Shown: positions 8,098 through 15,720 of the stretch, piece by piece
Layout: every line of letters starts with the position of its first letter
Numbering within the stretch: position 1 is the stretch's first letter
Assembly (NCBI GenBank): GCA_015057365.1
Contig: SVEN01000010.1
Coordinates: forward strand, 1-64,000
Length of the DNA stretch: 64,000 nucleotides
Direction of reading: 5' to 3'
Source: Lachnospiraceae bacterium
GTDB taxonomy: Bacteria; Bacillota; Clostridia; Lachnospirales; Lachnospiraceae
Made by a program: the position numbers and the translations under genes
The notes under the pieces: model-generated
Seen by the model: the letters and a program-made list of their open reading frames with translations, nothing else
Databases searched by the model: none
What the model was told of the DNA's origin: nothing

Positions 8098-9572
8098 TCC
8101 TCCTTTGAAGCCAGTATCTCTTTTATCAATTCTCCGTACGAATAGTCTGCAACTGATTTATATTCCTCTATGCTGATATCTCCTTGTGCTAAAAACGCAG
8201 CATATTGTTTTGCTTGAAGCAAACTATCAATCCATACATCAATAGAATCCTCAAGCATTAAATTATACACATAACACGTTCTCTTCTGAGAAATCCGGTG
8301 AATACGATCTTGTGCCTGCAGATAATCATCAAGATTAAATCCTCTATCGTAGAAGATGACATGATTCGCAACAGTCAAAGTCAAGCCTTCTTTAGCGGCC
8401 TGTGGAGTAGCAAAAAGCACTTTGCATCGTTCGTCTGTTTTAAATGAAGAAACAGACGCATTTCTCTGCTCCATAGATAACGAACCGTGAATCATTTTAG
8501 GACAATACTCTGAGTATTTCTTGCAAAAAAACTCAACATTATCAATGAAATTACTCCAAACAATGCATTTTTCACCTCTGGAAACGATTTCAGTAAGCAG
8601 TTTATCCAACTCAACTTCTTTTCCTGAAGGTCCTTCATATTCATCATCAATCAATCTTGGATTTGATGCCACTTGATTCAACCGCAATAATCGCTTTAAT
8701 GCCGCCGAATCGTCATCTATAATTGTCTCTCCTTCCTGTGATATCTCCACCTCGAGTTCCTTAATTATCTGATCGTATATTTTAATCTGTTTTTCTTCCG
8801 GTGCCGCAAATATTGTCTTATACACCTTCTGAGGCAATTCAATCCCACATGTTTTCTTTGTTTCTCGTACAGAGAAATGTGCTATTTTTGAATAAATAGC
8901 TCCTACACTCTCTTGGAAATCCAATAATGCACCATTATTAACTTCAAAATCATTTCTTAGATCGGTGCTTTTTTTGAACTCTGAAAAATCACTCCCAAGA
9001 CTTTCTCCCATATCAAGAAAAAAAATCTGTGCCCAAATATCATATGGTCTATTTGCTACCGGTGTACCCGTCATTATATTTCTAATCTTAAATAACGGAG
9101 CCAACTCAAAAAAATCTTGAGTCAGTTTTGCGTCCGGATTCTTCAATTTCGTTGATTCATCAATAATAATTCCAACATTTCTACACTTCAAAAAAAGCTC
9201 AATTCTTTTCTTATCTGTAGATAACGTTTCAAAATTTGTGATTATAACTTTAGCCGGACTATTCAGTACAAAATAGTTTTCGGCCTTGTTATTGGTAAGA
9301 ATTTTCGGACGTATGTGTGTATGAACTACAAACTCATCTTGCCAATTCTTAACCAATTGTTTTTTTGTCACTATCATTACAGTATCGAGATCTCTTTTCT
9401 GTAGCCAATACAGAAGCAAATCTATCGCGATCTTTGTTTTTCCTAACCCCTGCTCATGGAAGATAGCTGAATATTCCATATCTTTTAAAGTCATAAATGC
9501 TTCATGCTGATATGGGAAAGCAGTGTTCTTTGCTTCATAATTTGTAGCGACTCTTGATATAATCCTACTCAT
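8094..9572 (-). CDS. SNF2/SF2-type DEAD-like helicase
   Basis: The 492-aa protein is a compact SF2 helicase or translocase without extra domains. Motifs visible in order are Walker A in FHEQGLGKTK (38-47), DEST (138-141), MTGTP (167-171) and the arginine-finger motif QAQDRIHRISQKR (419-431), which is typical of SNF2-family enzymes. Such proteins translocate on duplex DNA and are common in restriction-like defence systems and in phages. The start overlaps the nuclease gene by 4 nt (ATGA) and its stop overlaps the ParB-like gene the same way. The three products are therefore made in fixed ratio and probably form a complex. Confidence 0.9.
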   Translation of the reverse strand: MSRIISRVATNYEAKNTAFPYQHEAFMTLKDMEYSAIFHEQGLGKTKIAIDLLLYWLQKRDLDTVMIVTKKQLVKNWQDEFVVHTHIRPKILTNNKAENYFVLNSPAKVIITNFETLSTDKKRIELFLKCRNVGIIIDESTKLKNPDAKLTQDFFELAPLFKIRNIMTGTPVANRPYDIWAQIFFLDMGESLGSDFSEFKKSTDLRNDFEVNNGALLDFQESVGAIYSKIAHFSVRETKKTCGIELPQKVYKTIFAAPEEKQIKIYDQIIKELEVEISQEGETIIDDDSAALKRLLRLNQVASNPRLIDDEYEGPSGKEVELDKLLTEIVSRGEKCIVWSNFIDNVEFFCKKYSEYCPKMIHGSLSMEQRNASVSSFKTDERCKVLFATPQAAKEGLTLTVANHVIFYDRGFNLDDYLQAQDRIHRISQKRTCYVYNLMLEDSIDVWIDSLLQAKQYAAFLAQGDISIEEYKSVADYSYGELIKEILASKEE

Positions 9573-9979
9573 AATAAATGCTGTCCTCCCATTTCATCCA
9601 AGACTACAATATCTGCTCTATAACCATTTTGTCTTTTCAGTCTTCTAAAATGATTCTTGGCCGAAAAGACTAATTGCCATGGAACAGCAATTACAATAAT
9701 GGATTTTCCACAAAACTTCTGAGTTTCTTCCATGTACGCAATATACTGCAATCTACTATGTTCTCTATCAAAATCATTAATTGTCTTGGCTTCGCCAATA
9801 ATATACATATCATCTCCCCAATATTGTACATCCGGAATATATTTTCCGTTCACACTAGTGGGACGAAACGAATCCGCAGAGTCCACCTCAATAAGTGCAT
9901 GCTTCTCAAATGGCACTATCGTTTTCACATACTCATATACAGTTTTTACAAGGTCTACATGACTGCGCGATTCACTCAT
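9569..9979 (-). CDS. PD-(D/E)XK-like nuclease, 136 aa
   Basis: The short protein carries the core signature of the PD-(D/E)XK fold: KYIPDVQYW (D50), then IIGEAKTINDF (E63, K65) 13 residues later, then QYIAYMEE with the usual Q/Y positions. The layout resembles stand-alone VRR-NUC or Holliday-resolvase-like nucleases rather than a full restriction enzyme. It has no DNA-recognition domain, so it must be guided by a partner. The coupled SNF2 helicase gene and the preceding ParB-like gene (3-nt gap) are the obvious candidates. Catalytic residues look intact. The specific subfamily is not resolved. Confidence 0.8.
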   Translation of the reverse strand: MSESRSHVDLVKTVYEYVKTIVPFEKHALIEVDSADSFRPTSVNGKYIPDVQYWGDDMYIIGEAKTINDFDREHSRLQYIAYMEETQKFCGKSIIVIAVPWQLVFSAKNHFRRLKRQNGYRADIVVLDEMGGQHLL

Positions 9980-9982
9980 ACA

Positions 9983-10981
9983 CTATCCCTCAAAATTCTC
10001 GATCAATTCCTGAAGTTCCTCTTCCAAATAGTAGATATTATTCTTTTTCGACTGATACGCTACATTTTCCTTAAGTGCCTTAACTTCTTTGTAACCAATA
10101 TTCTTTAAGCGGTTAATAAGTTCCACCACAAGATCATCCATACTTACAGATGATAACACCTTTCCGTTTTTTCCTGAAACATCAACCAACTTTGCAGCTT
10201 CTGTAATATTGGTCCGAAGAAATTCTTTTCTTGCAACCGAATCCGCTAAAATTTCTGGCAACTTACGAACATTTTGCGCAGTATCTATATTTCCATTTAT
10301 AACCCACTTAGCAAAATCACTTTTTGTAAACTGATGAGCCATTAATGCATCAATAATAGACCTATTTTGTAACTCTGCAAACTTTGAAAACTCTCTTGGA
10401 TTTGGGTCATCTCCCACTTCATCAGCTGCCGGAAAATAATATTTTTCCATATCTACATAGGCATTAATAAGTTTATTAATCTCCGCAGTTTTTCCCCCGC
10501 AGAAGGATATTATTGTTGCCATCGGTAGTTTTTCTATATGACTTAACTGATGAAGATATTTAGCCTTCGAAAATGCATCCCAATCTCTTGGGCCCACCAA
10601 GTGCGTCTGAAGTCTAATAGCATGGATTTCATTAGAAGGCAAATTATCATATACAATCGCAATAATTTCCTTCCACGGCCCTGTTGGGTCAGATTCTGCA
10701 AATTCTTTATAAATCTGCAATCTAGTATTTCCTTCAATAACGACAAGTCTTCCATCCGAAAAACGGTTAACAATAATCGGATTAATAATTCCCCTATTAA
10801 CTTTTATGGATTCCTTTAACACATCATATGATGATGTCGAGGCGGCCCCGCTTGAAGTACTTAATGCCAATGCAATTGCTTCACTCGTTATCGGCCCTCC
10901 ATATATTCCTAGCCACTGCTTTATTCTAGGATTCTCTAAATCAAGTTCAACTTTATCAATAGGTAATTTAATATAATCCAT
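9983..10981 (-). CDS. ParB/Srx-fold protein 2
   Basis: The 332-aa protein has the same two ParB-type boxes as the 7105-8097 gene: VVIEGNTRLQIYKEF (box at 83-87) and HLVGPRDWDAFSKAKYLH (from H127). Outside these boxes it is very different, including an A/S-rich insert at 34-52 near the N-terminus. It is therefore an ancient paralogue or a separately recruited subunit, not a recent duplicate. The C-terminus is helical and charged. Two ParB-like proteins flanking a nuclease-helicase pair suggest a heteromeric nucleotide-gated sensor or clamp, which is inference. The gap to the upstream radical SAM gene is only 9 nt. Confidence 0.78.
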   Translation of the reverse strand: MDYIKLPIDKVELDLENPRIKQWLGIYGGPITSEAIALALSTSSGAASTSSYDVLKESIKVNRGIINPIIVNRFSDGRLVVIEGNTRLQIYKEFAESDPTGPWKEIIAIVYDNLPSNEIHAIRLQTHLVGPRDWDAFSKAKYLHQLSHIEKLPMATIISFCGGKTAEINKLINAYVDMEKYYFPAADEVGDDPNPREFSKFAELQNRSIIDALMAHQFTKSDFAKWVINGNIDTAQNVRKLPEILADSVARKEFLRTNITEAAKLVDVSGKNGKVLSSVSMDDLVVELINRLKNIGYKEVKALKENVAYQSKKNNIYYLEEELQELIENFEG

Positions 10982-10990
10982 ACATTCCTC

Positions 10991-12148
10991 CTATAGTGTA
11001 AATTCCTCATATCTAAGGTCAAAGTATTTCTTTGCAATATCTGGATATTCCCGTTCAAACTCGACCATTGCCTTCATCGAAGAGCATAATGTTCCCTCTG
11101 TTTTATGTAATGCTTGATTTGCTTCGCAAAACTGCCTGAAACTCATCTTTTTAAAAATACTAGGTTGATTACACCAACGAGCCAACGATACATACAGCGA
11201 CCTATAATTTGATTCTTTCCATGGTTGATAGTTTTTATCTTGGTATCTCATTAAATACGGCAAGCACTTATATTCCATGAGCAATGCAAGTCTTCTAAAA
11301 GCATTTTCAATATCTACATAGTCTGTACTTTCGAACCCAACAAGCACATAAAATTTAATGCTCGTAGTTTTTGTATGCCTACGTATCATTTTCAATTTAT
11401 CATGAATAAGATCGTAATCCTCAATCTTATCAAATGCAAACGTGTAATCGCCATCGTATCTTGCATTAAACAACAATTCACATTTCTCATCTGTCAGCAA
11501 CCGCTCATCCAGTCCCTGTTTAAACTTAAAAGGTTTATTTATTGAAATCAGCTCACTTAAAAGTTGTTTCCAATTTGGACAGCCCAAGAAATTATCATCC
11601 AATAAACAAATCTTTTTACAACCATCATAATAAAACTCTTCCAATGGGCTATGCACAAACACGTGATCATATTTTTGATTTACACAAAACTTACATTTTC
11701 TAAAACATCCTCTTGTCAAAAAACCTATACAATAATCTGTATATTCTTTAAACTGAATCATAAAGGACCTTTGATTAAATTTCTTATTGGCCTTCTCCGC
11801 TTCAGCAGATGCTCTTCTTACTTCTGATTCAATCCATTCATCATATAATCTATAATCTGGAATATGATGTTCTACCTCATCCGGCAAATTAGGAGCCTTA
11901 TCAAAATAAAAACCGGTTCCACCAATATGTACTTTTTCTGTCTCTCTTAACCATTCTGGCACAGGTGTGTCAGTAAACACCTTGGAAACATAGATTTCAT
12001 CATACTCTTCAAAATTTTCATAATCGAGCTTTAGGCAAACCTCTGCTCCCCTTTCCTTCCAGTATGCCGATAGTTTCTCACATACCAAATTAGGGAATCT
12101 ATGCTTCTTTCTTCCGATTAAGTCTGCATCAATAATTGCTATCCGCAT
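10991..12148 (-). CDS. radical SAM protein, first gene of the operon
   Basis: I prefer the ATG at 12146-12148 (MRIAIIDADLIGRKKHRFPN, 385 aa), since GAGG lies upstream and family homology usually begins there; an ATG at 12167-12169 is also possible. The N-terminal ~90 residues look like a Rossmann or B12-binding-like domain. The [4Fe-4S] motif CX3CX2C is visible as RGCFRKCKFC (C148, C152, C155), followed by an LLDDNF strand and the rest of a TIM-barrel-like core. The substrate is unknown. In this context, modification of a nucleotide, of DNA or of a partner protein is plausible. It has its own strong promoter. Confidence 0.82.
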   Translation of the reverse strand: MRIAIIDADLIGRKKHRFPNLVCEKLSAYWKERGAEVCLKLDYENFEEYDEIYVSKVFTDTPVPEWLRETEKVHIGGTGFYFDKAPNLPDEVEHHIPDYRLYDEWIESEVRRASAEAEKANKKFNQRSFMIQFKEYTDYCIGFLTRGCFRKCKFCVNQKYDHVFVHSPLEEFYYDGCKKICLLDDNFLGCPNWKQLLSELISINKPFKFKQGLDERLLTDEKCELLFNARYDGDYTFAFDKIEDYDLIHDKLKMIRRHTKTTSIKFYVLVGFESTDYVDIENAFRRLALLMEYKCLPYLMRYQDKNYQPWKESNYRSLYVSLARWCNQPSIFKKMSFRQFCEANQALHKTEGTLCSSMKAMVEFEREYPDIAKKYFDLRYEEFTL

Positions 12149-12246
12149 CGCAGGCACATCCTCTTTCATTATTTTATGTATCTTAACTTAATGTCATCTT
12201 TTTCATTAATTTTTACACGAAAAGTATAAACAATCTTATAATAATT

Positions 12247-12275
12247 ATTATAATTGATCTTATTATTTTTCTCAA
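12247..12275 (-). promoter_or_regulatory. SigA promoter of the six-gene operon
   Basis: On the minus strand TTGAGA (12270-12275) is separated by 17 nt from TATAAT (12247-12252), about 100 nt before the radical SAM start. Confidence 0.65.
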
Positions 12276-12355
12276 GGCTTTTCGACCTCTTGAAGCAAAA
12301 CGCTCTAATCAATATCACAATTTCTCAACGCAGTATACTCCCTAAAAACTCGACG

Positions 12356-12471
12356 GGCAAGCAGTGCCTCCTGGTACCAATCCGGCATTTTTGCTTGTTG
12401 GTTCTCCTGCCCCAATCCCCCCAAATCGTTCTCCTTCGGAGTCCGGCTACGCACTCATTCTGAGCGCTAAG
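12356..12471 (-). ncRNA. structured island element, copy A2
   Basis: This 116-nt copy has the same arms as A1. The hairpin GCGCTCA-GAA-TGAGTGC keeps pairing through a G-U change. CTCC-GAA-GGAG pairs where A1 has CTTC-GAA-GGAG. The long terminal hairpin keeps CAAGCA/TGCTTG, and its apex palindrome is TGGTACCA where A1 has TGCTAGCA. It starts 15 nt after the XRE regulator stop and lies 80 nt upstream of the operon promoter. A GTTTTT run follows, so it may also terminate the XRE transcript. Confidence 0.6.
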
Positions 12472-12485
12472 GATGTTTCTGATTT

Positions 12486-13307
12486 TTACTTTTTCTCCTT
12501 CCCCATCCGTTCCAAAATATGCTGAAACAACTCATGAAACATCTGTGTCTCCGCCTCATCCAAGTCCGCCATTCCGGAACCGGTCAGCACAGAAGTGACG
12601 ATGTCTGCCATCTCGGTTTCGGATACTTTTCGCGTCAGTTGTATCTGATCGCTTTGCGTTTTTATCTCTGTGAGCTGCGCCTTTAATTCCTTACGGCTGA
12701 TATCTTCTGGTGCGTTCTGATAGTCAGCTTTGATATCCTTTAGCATGGATAGAAAGATGTTTCGCAGCTTGTTTAAGTCCGCTTCCTCTCCGCTGATTTT
12801 TTCTAAGTTCAGACGGCGAACATCCCCGGCGATTTCATTCTTTTTCTCCGGATGGTCCTTGGCAAAGTCTTTGATGCTGGCAGTTGCCAGATTAATAATA
12901 TCATTTCGGGATTGCAATCCTTCCTTGTGGTCATCTTTAAAATAAGCCTCTGCCGCGTCCAGTAAAAGTGCAAAGCGCGGATGCTCCATGAGGCGACTTA
13001 ACATCGCTCCGTCCACCTTCCCGGAGAGGAGTAAAAGTAGTGCTTTGTTTGACAAGCCCAACTCCTCCAGTTCTGCGTTTTTCGGTGCAGTCACCTTCGT
13101 CATTCCAAGCAAATAGTCCGTGGACACCCGGAAGTATTTTGCCAGCTTTACAAGGATGTCATTGCTGACATTTGTAATTTCTCCCCGCTCGATACGACTG
13201 AGAGATGATGCTGGGATGCCGATGGCTGCGCACAATTCTTTTTGCGAAAGTCTCGCCTGCACCCGCAAGTCTGTTATCTTTTCATTTATGGTCAATTTCG
13301 TATTCAT
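12486..13307 (-). CDS. XRE-family regulator of the recombinase element
   Basis: The ATG at 13305-13307 (MNTKLTINEKITDLRVQARL) is preceded by GGAGAG; the longer frame lacks a site. The product is 273 aa. Residues ~8-70 form a helix-turn-helix of the Cro/CI type (LSQKELCAAIGIPASSLSRIERGE) followed by YFRVSTDYLLG. The remaining ~200 residues are helical and acidic, with no recognised domain. It is divergent from the SHOCT-like and recombinase genes. A dyad overlaps its own -35 and another overlaps the recombinase -10, so control of excision or integration is likely. Base composition is GC-richer than the defence cargo and resembles the recombinase gene. Confidence 0.8.
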   Translation of the reverse strand: MNTKLTINEKITDLRVQARLSQKELCAAIGIPASSLSRIERGEITNVSNDILVKLAKYFRVSTDYLLGMTKVTAPKNAELEELGLSNKALLLLLSGKVDGAMLSRLMEHPRFALLLDAAEAYFKDDHKEGLQSRNDIINLATASIKDFAKDHPEKKNEIAGDVRRLNLEKISGEEADLNKLRNIFLSMLKDIKADYQNAPEDISRKELKAQLTEIKTQSDQIQLTRKVSETEMADIVTSVLTGSGMADLDEAETQMFHELFQHILERMGKEKK

Positions 13308-13333
13308 AGTTCTCTCCGTACCTCCACACTTCC

Positions 13334-13378
13334 AGTCTATCACTCTCCGCCCCTTCCGTCAATTGCAAATCTGCAATT
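13334..13378 (-). promoter_or_regulatory. Promoter with dyad operator for the XRE gene
   Basis: TTGACG (13357-13362), 17 nt, TAGACT (13334-13339) on the minus strand. An inverted repeat AATTGCA-4-TGCAATT (13361-13378) overlaps the -35 box, and related TTTGCA and TCTGCA half-sites follow at 13390-13432. This suggests autoregulation. Confidence 0.6.
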
Positions 13379-13576
13379 CCATCCCTCCTCAAAAGCACCA
13401 CATTTGCAACTCCGTCCAATCTGCAGTTTTTCGAAATTTTCATGGTATCCTTTCCTCACAACCGGTTGTTATGCGCATAGAACAAAACGGCACTCATAGA
13501 CTCTAATAACCGGATTTTTAGGGAGTATGCGATGCCAGAATCAAGAGGACTTTCAGAGACAGAAAAGGAGAATCGC

Positions 13577-13711
13577 ATGGAGAATTATTTTACCAAAGAA
13601 CAGCGAGAGCTGATTAATAAGCAACTAAAGCGTGGCATTTACCATGAATTATATTTGCGGGAACTCATTACCGACGAGCAGTTAGATTACTTGCTTAGCC
13701 ACAATGTGTAA
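13577..13711 (+). CDS. SHOCT-like small protein, 44 aa
   Basis: The start at 13577 has AAGGAG 6 nt upstream; an earlier in-frame ATG at 13532 (59 aa) has a weaker GGGAG site. The C-terminal half, LYLRELITDEQLDYLLSHN, matches the pattern of SHOCT oligomerisation domains (L..L...G/E-I-T-E-E-F...L). Small proteins of this kind commonly sit next to large serine recombinases in Clostridia. It lies immediately before the recombinase promoter and may act as a recombination accessory or directionality factor, which is inference. Confidence 0.6.
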   Translation: MENYFTKEQRELINKQLKRGIYHELYLRELITDEQLDYLLSHNV

Positions 13712-13718
13712 CTTTTAC

Positions 13719-13753
13719 TTGCACATCGCAGACTCCGGTATTATACTGGAGTC
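13719..13753 (+). promoter_or_regulatory. Recombinase promoter with a dyad over the -10
   Basis: TTGCAC (13719-13724), 17 nt, TATACT (13742-13747). A 23-bp dyad (13731-13753), GACTCC-GTAT around a central T, fully covers the -10 box. A bound repressor would shut the recombinase off; the neighbouring XRE protein is the natural candidate. Confidence 0.7.
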
Positions 13754-13785
13754 AGTGATGTGTCATTCCCGAAAAGGAGGACACA

Positions 13786-15438
13786 ATGAATCATAAAAAA
13801 CTTAGAGTTGCCGCATATTGCAGAGTTTCGACAGACAAGGACGACCAGACCAATTCCTTACTCAGCCAGCGCAAGTATTTTGCGGAATACATCACGCGTC
13901 ACGAGGATTGGATTTTACAGGACGTGTATTACGATGAGGGCATCAGCGGTACCCAGACAAAGAAGCGTATCGGCTTCAACACCATGATCGAGGAAGCCCT
14001 GCGGGGCGGTATCGACCTCATCCTCACGAAGGAGGTGTGCCGGTTCGCACGAAATACCGTGGACACCCTGCACTACACCAGACTCCTTAAGGACAAGGGC
14101 ATCGGCGTAATCTTTACCATCGATAACATCGACACCCGAGACGCCGACGTGGAGCTTCGTTTGACCATTATGGCCAGCATCGCACAGGAGGAGAGCCGTA
14201 AGACCTCCGAGCGTGTGAAATGGGGCCAGAAGCGTCGCATGGAGCAAGGTGTGGTGTTTGGCAGAGACATGATCGGGTACACCGTCCGGAACGGCGAACT
14301 GACCGTGAATGAAGCGGAGGTTCCTCTCGTTCGTGCCGTCTTTCACAAGTACACCAACGAGGGAAAGGGCACCCACGTTATCGCAAGGGAACTGATGGAG
14401 GAAGGACTTCGCCCGCCCCGGGTAAAGCTTTGGTCCAACACCGTAATCTTGCGAATGCTTCGAAACGAAAAGTATGTAGGCGACCTGTGTCAGAAGAAAA
14501 CCTACACCCCCAACTACCTGACACATGCAAAGAAATACAATCGGGGTGCCGAAGAGATGGTTTATATCACAGACCACCACGACCCCATCATCGACCGGGA
14601 GCTTTGGAACCGCACCCAGGCGGAACTAAAACGCCGCTCCCCTTCCGAGGCAATCAAAACCAAGCACAGCAACCGTTACTGGTGTAGCGGAAAGCTTTGG
14701 TGCGGTGCATGCGGGCATCACTTTGTCAGCCGTACCAAAAAGCTGGCTGACGGCAGTACCTACAAGGCATGGCGTTGTTACGCCTTTGCCAACCACGGCA
14801 CCGCAAAAACCATGGACACCGGCGAGGCCGTCGGCTGTAGCAACGGTTCCATCAACGAGCGGGCTTTGCTTAGCTGCGTGCATCATTGCATCCGCCAGTT
14901 TCAGGCAAACCGTAAAGCACTGAAAGCAGAGCTTTTGCAGGAGCTGACCGGAGCCAAAAGCGTAAATGATACCGGAACTGATGCTTCCGGCATTCATGAA
15001 AAGCTGGAGGCGTTAAACACCAAGAAGCGAAAAGCCGTGGATTTGATGTTGGATGGTTTGATTTCCAAGGTAGAATTACAGGAGCAGACCAAATGGTACG
15101 ATGACCAGATTGAGGAATTGAACAAGCTGTTACAGGGCGTGCAAAAGGAAGACGATATGCGCAGCCGGCAGATGAACCTGTTTCGGCAGTACGACTCCGT
15201 CTTGGACGAGATTATGACCTTCGACGAATCGAACCTTGGCTTGTACCGGGAGCTGGTGGAGAAAATCACCGTCTATCCCGGCGGCGTGGTAGAGATTTGG
15301 TTCCGGGAGATTCCCTTCGGCATGAAACTAAAAATTCGGTCCTTTGGTAGGGCCGACGAGTACACCACAGAAATTCTTGAAACCGAAATTTTAACGCAAA
15401 CTACCGAAAATGGCATTTATGCCCCAGAGGCTTCTTAA
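13786..15438 (+). CDS. large serine recombinase (integrase/excisionase)
   Basis: The 550-aa protein has an N-terminal resolvase domain with catalytic S15 in YCRVSTDKDD, the LTKEVCRFARN core and IMASIAQEESRKTSERVKWG. A recombinase domain follows (residues ~160-280), then a zinc ribbon with C306, C309, C331 and C351, and a coiled-coil segment (~370-440). This full-length architecture integrates and excises DNA between short non-identical att sites. The gene ends about 95 nt from the point where cotJC is broken, as expected for an integrase next to its attachment site. AAAGGAGG lies 8 nt upstream of the ATG. Composition is unlike the AT-rich cargo. Confidence 0.95.
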   Translation: MNHKKLRVAAYCRVSTDKDDQTNSLLSQRKYFAEYITRHEDWILQDVYYDEGISGTQTKKRIGFNTMIEEALRGGIDLILTKEVCRFARNTVDTLHYTRLLKDKGIGVIFTIDNIDTRDADVELRLTIMASIAQEESRKTSERVKWGQKRRMEQGVVFGRDMIGYTVRNGELTVNEAEVPLVRAVFHKYTNEGKGTHVIARELMEEGLRPPRVKLWSNTVILRMLRNEKYVGDLCQKKTYTPNYLTHAKKYNRGAEEMVYITDHHDPIIDRELWNRTQAELKRRSPSEAIKTKHSNRYWCSGKLWCGACGHHFVSRTKKLADGSTYKAWRCYAFANHGTAKTMDTGEAVGCSNGSINERALLSCVHHCIRQFQANRKALKAELLQELTGAKSVNDTGTDASGIHEKLEALNTKKRKAVDLMLDGLISKVELQEQTKWYDDQIEELNKLLQGVQKEDDMRSRQMNLFRQYDSVLDEIMTFDESNLGLYRELVEKITVYPGGVVEIWFREIPFGMKLKIRSFGRADEYTTEILETEILTQTTENGIYAPEAS

Positions 15439-15465
15439 AAAGCATCCCTACAAAGCAAAAGCAGC

Positions 15466-15498
15466 CTCTGAAACCCGCTAAAATCAAGGGTTTCAGAG
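15466..15498. repeat. 11-bp inverted repeat between recombinase and att site
   Basis: CTCTGAAACCC and GGGTTTCAGAG are separated by 11 nt. No T run follows, so a recombinase-binding or RNA-processing role is as likely as termination. Confidence 0.5.
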
Positions 15499-15519
15499 AC
15501 CCCCGCACCCTGTGGGGCA

Positions 15520-15540
15520 CCAGCGAATCACCTGTGCCGA
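15520..15540. other. Predicted attachment-site junction inside cotJC
   Basis: Reading cotJC on the minus strand, CotJC-like sequence is continuous to the codons for DIGT (ending 15533). It then changes to unrelated sequence where the family continues with E-E/A-H-L-E. The crossover core must therefore lie at or next to 15528-15536. The exact core cannot be set without the other end. Confidence 0.65.
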
Positions 15541-15720
15541 TATCCGTCAGTAACCCTGCCACCTCCCGGTACGGCATAGCATACCGTTGGGACAGGTAAC
15601 GCATGCTCGCTGCCAATTCACCATCCGGTCCGCCGAACTGGCTCATAATCACCATGGCAAGCTTCGGATTGGTCTGTTTGATGTTTACCGGGTACTGTAA
15701 TCTTCTTTCATAACTCCACA

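Noticed and set aside
7105-10981. The two ParB-like proteins as a plasmid or chromosome partitioning system.
   Set aside because: No ParA gene or parS-like repeats are present, and both are fused into a nuclease-helicase operon.
6277-12471. Elements A1 and A2 as a CRISPR array or as integron attC sites.
   Set aside because: There are only two copies, 6 kb apart, with no spacers and no cas genes. The ends do not carry the integron core-site consensus and no tyrosine integron integrase is present.
6277-12471. Elements A1/A2 as a retron msr-msd.
   Set aside because: No reverse transcriptase gene is present anywhere in the island.
13915-14580. A 221-codon minus-strand frame within the recombinase gene.
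   Set aside because: It lies fully opposite a clear serine recombinase with intact motifs, and has no ribosome site or recognisable protein pattern.
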